From contig JAJRRZ010000283.1 in the NCBI GenBank assembly GCA_024279045.1, positions 1 through 7,712 on the forward strand: DNA of 7,712 nt. The letters are read 5' to 3'. Origin of the DNA: Alphaproteobacteria bacterium. GTDB taxonomy: Bacteria > Pseudomonadota > Alphaproteobacteria > Rhizobiales > Aestuariivirgaceae. Within the stretch, counting starts at the first letter, position 1, and every line of letters begins with the position of its first letter. Under the pieces are notes generated by a model that worked only from the letters and a program-made list of their open reading frames with translations, had not been told where the DNA came from and did not search any database. This document shows positions 6,444 to 7,712 of this stretch, one piece after another. The translations under genes and the position numbers were made by a program.

Positions 6444-6507
6444 GCTGTCGATCCCTCCTTCTGCGCCAGTCTCACATACCTGGAATCTGCATGTTCCGAT
6501 GGTCGGG
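6444..6507 (-). other. 64-base gap between hoxQ and hoxR, with rubredoxin ribosome site
   Basis: This is the longest non-coding stretch in the window. It holds the strong AAGGAGGG site at 6453-6460. It also contains a weak inverted repeat GGAA-8-TTCC at about 6482-6497. I see no -24/-12 promoter (no TGGCAC-N5-TTGC) and no terminator with a T run. Confidence 0.45.
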
Positions 6508-7416
6508 TCAGATGCCGTAGAGCTCGGCAATCTCCGCCAGCCGTTCGGCGCTGGCCTCGATGTCTTCCGGCGCCGCCAGCGCCACCTCCGGCACGGCAAC
6601 GATCTGAATGGTGTTGAGGATCAGCGCATCCTGCGAATTGTAGAACTTGATCCACCACACATCGCGGTATTTCGTCGAGCCGATGCGGCAATTGCCGTAA
6701 CCGCGGGAAAGAATGGTAACCGGCCCCACGCCCAGACGTTCACCCAGCATGATGAGATCGGCATCGGTAACCGGCAGCAGCGTCAGATTGATCTCGTGCG
6801 GCTCGCCTTCCCCGCCGGACAACTTGCGCTTCAGCAGATGGTCGGCAATTTCCGTCAGCAGCGCGGGTGCCGTCATCACCCCTTCCGGCAATGGCCCGGC
6901 ATCGGTTGGCAGGTCAAACGCATCAGGGCGCGATTGCATGACGGCGGAAGGAATATCCCCCACCTCCAGCCATTCCTCCAGCGCCGCCGCGGACGGATCA
7001 TCGCCACGCGTGCGCCGCACCTGCCAGATGCCGGTCATCACCGATTCCTGGATCATCAGCATCTCGTCCGGCGCACCGGCATCAGGCGCCGGCTCGACGC
7101 GGATGCTCACCTCTCCCTCACCCATCAACTGGGCAATGAAATCCAGCTCCGCGCGCGACAGGCCATCCATGTCCACCCGCACTGCCGACTCGCCACAACG
7201 ATAGCTCGCCGTGGCGTCGCGCAGCCGCCCCACCACTTCCAGGGCATTGCGCAGATTGGCCACATCCTCCGGCTCCGGCAGGCTCCCCAACTCCAGATCA
7301 TGGCGAAACATGCCGCGCGGCATCTGCATGAAGGAGAATTCTTCTCCATCATCCGGCTGGCTGCCGGGACCAATACCGCCCAGTGGACGCGGCGGAATGG
7401 GAACATCACTGCTCAT
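6508..7416 (-). CDS. hoxQ: HoxQ/HupH/HyaF hydrogenase small-subunit maturation protein
   Basis: This 302-residue protein matches HyaF/HupH/HoxQ, which with HoxO/HyaE forms a complex on the small-subunit precursor before Tat export. Recognisable blocks are an N-terminal proline/glycine-rich stretch, ESVMTGIWQVR (124-134), HEINLTLLPVTDADL (207-221), and the strongly conserved SRGYGNCRIGSTKYRDVWWI (237-256), with a single cysteine at 243 and aromatics behind it. The C-terminus ends EIAELYGI, typical of the family. Two starts are possible. ATG 7422 has GGGAGG only 2 bases away. ATG 7416 (MSSDVPIPP) has the same site at 8 bases, which is better, so I use 7416. It follows the HoxO stop by 38 bases. 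Confidence 0.94.
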   Translation of the reverse strand: MSSDVPIPPRPLGGIGPGSQPDDGEEFSFMQMPRGMFRHDLELGSLPEPEDVANLRNALEVVGRLRDATASYRCGESAVRVDMDGLSRAELDFIAQLMGEGEVSIRVEPAPDAGAPDEMLMIQESVMTGIWQVRRTRGDDPSAAALEEWLEVGDIPSAVMQSRPDAFDLPTDAGPLPEGVMTAPALLTEIADHLLKRKLSGGEGEPHEINLTLLPVTDADLIMLGERLGVGPVTILSRGYGNCRIGSTKYRDVWWIKFYNSQDALILNTIQIVAVPEVALAAPEDIEASAERLAEIAELYGI

Positions 7417-7424
7417 TGCCATAG

Positions 7425-7430
7425 CCTCCC
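7425..7430 (-). promoter_or_regulatory. Ribosome binding site for hoxQ
   Basis: GGGAGG lies 8 bases before ATG 7416 but only 2 bases before ATG 7422. The spacing favours the downstream start. Confidence 0.65.
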
Positions 7431-7454
7431 TCGAGAATGCCTTGTCTGTCTCAC

Positions 7455-7712
7455 TCAGTTGCCGCGCCCAGCCGGCTCGCCTGCGGCACCACCATCCCCA
7501 TCCAGCATGGCGCCGATCTGCTCCAGATAGACCTGCCAGTCCTGCATCTTGCTGATGGTGCCCAGGTGTTCATCTCCTTTCAGAAACACCAGGCTGGGCC
7601 ACTGGTAGAAGTCGAACCGCTGACGAAAGGCGTCTTCCGCCTCGCGCGCCGCCACCGCCGGCATCAGCCGCCCGGCAAAATGCTGCACAAGCTCCGGCAG
7701 CACCACCGCCAC
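7455..7712 (-). CDS. hoxO: HoxO/HyaE thioredoxin-like hydrogenase chaperone, 5' end outside window
   Basis: This is the last 85 residues of a HoxO/HyaE/HupG-type protein; the window edge cuts off the N-terminus. The GTG at the edge is not the true start, since the family is about 130-150 residues. HyaE-type proteins have a thioredoxin fold and bind the Tat signal peptide of the small-subunit precursor, which prevents premature export. Visible here: VVLPELVQHFAGRL, then FRQRFDFYQWPSLVFLKGDE, where the WPSLVFL pattern corresponds to the cis-proline strand of thioredoxin, and GTISKMQDWQVYLEQI. There are no cysteines in the visible part, but the place where a CxxC would sit is outside the window. 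The tail is Gly-rich (GDGGAAGEPAGRG). The gene is followed by hoxQ, as expected, and the stop is TGA at 7455-7457. Confidence 0.88.
   Translation of the reverse strand: MAVVLPELVQHFAGRLMPAVAAREAEDAFRQRFDFYQWPSLVFLKGDEHLGTISKMQDWQVYLEQIGAMLDGDGGAAGEPAGRGN

Noticed and set aside
6444..6507. Possible sigma-54 promoter before the rubredoxin gene (TGGCGC)
   Set aside because: No TTGC element follows at the right spacing; the region is better explained as a ribosome site in a short gap.
4932..6617. 561-codon plus-strand frame
   Set aside because: It lies opposite hoxV, hoxT and hoxR, which have clear motifs and operon-type junctions.
6373..7530. 385-codon plus-strand frame
   Set aside because: It is antisense to hoxQ and hoxO, with no motifs.

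Overview
This window is part of the accessory and regulatory region of an uptake [NiFe]-hydrogenase (hox/hup) operon. Every gene I can support lies on the minus strand, so transcription runs from base 7712 towards base 1. The DNA is GC-rich, with strong third-position G/C bias. The protein set (HoxO/HyaE-like, HoxQ, rubredoxin HoxR, HoxT/HybE-like, HoxV/HupK, HypA, HypB, HoxA/HupR, HoxJ/HupT) points to a proteobacterium with a membrane-bound uptake hydrogenase. I cannot name the genus from sequence alone.

Layout in order of transcription. (1) 7712-7455: C-terminal part of a HoxO/HyaE thioredoxin-fold protein, cut by the window edge. (2) 7416-6508: HoxQ/HupH/HyaF. (3) 6443-6225: rubredoxin HoxR/HupI. 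(4) 6235-5573: HoxT/HupJ (HybE family). (5) 5576-4392: HoxV/HupK, a degenerate relative of the hydrogenase large subunit. (6) 4399-3989: HypA. (7) 3953-2988: HypB with a very His-rich N-terminal segment. (8) 2927-1395: HoxA/HupR, an NtrC-type response regulator. (9) 1402-1: HoxJ/HupT, a soluble PAS histidine kinase that runs off the left edge with no stop.

How they work together: HoxO and HoxQ handle the small subunit. HoxR, HoxT and HoxV belong to the group needed for maturation, particularly under oxygen. HypA and HypB store and insert nickel into the large subunit. The HoxJ-HoxA pair is expected to control transcription of the structural operon. Five junctions are overlapping or tightly spaced (4, 8, 8, 11 and 35 bases), which supports a single operon with translational coupling. 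No non-coding gap exceeds about 65 bases.

This is a recognisable system rather than a new one. The points most worth a second look are: a GALTGA in place of the canonical GAFTGA sigma-54 contact loop in HoxA; a twin-arginine-like SRRGFLR motif at the C-terminus of HoxT; repeat expansion in an acidic linker of HoxV; the tail on HypA; the His tract of HypB; and the direct hypB-hoxA-hoxJ order with no hypFCDE between.
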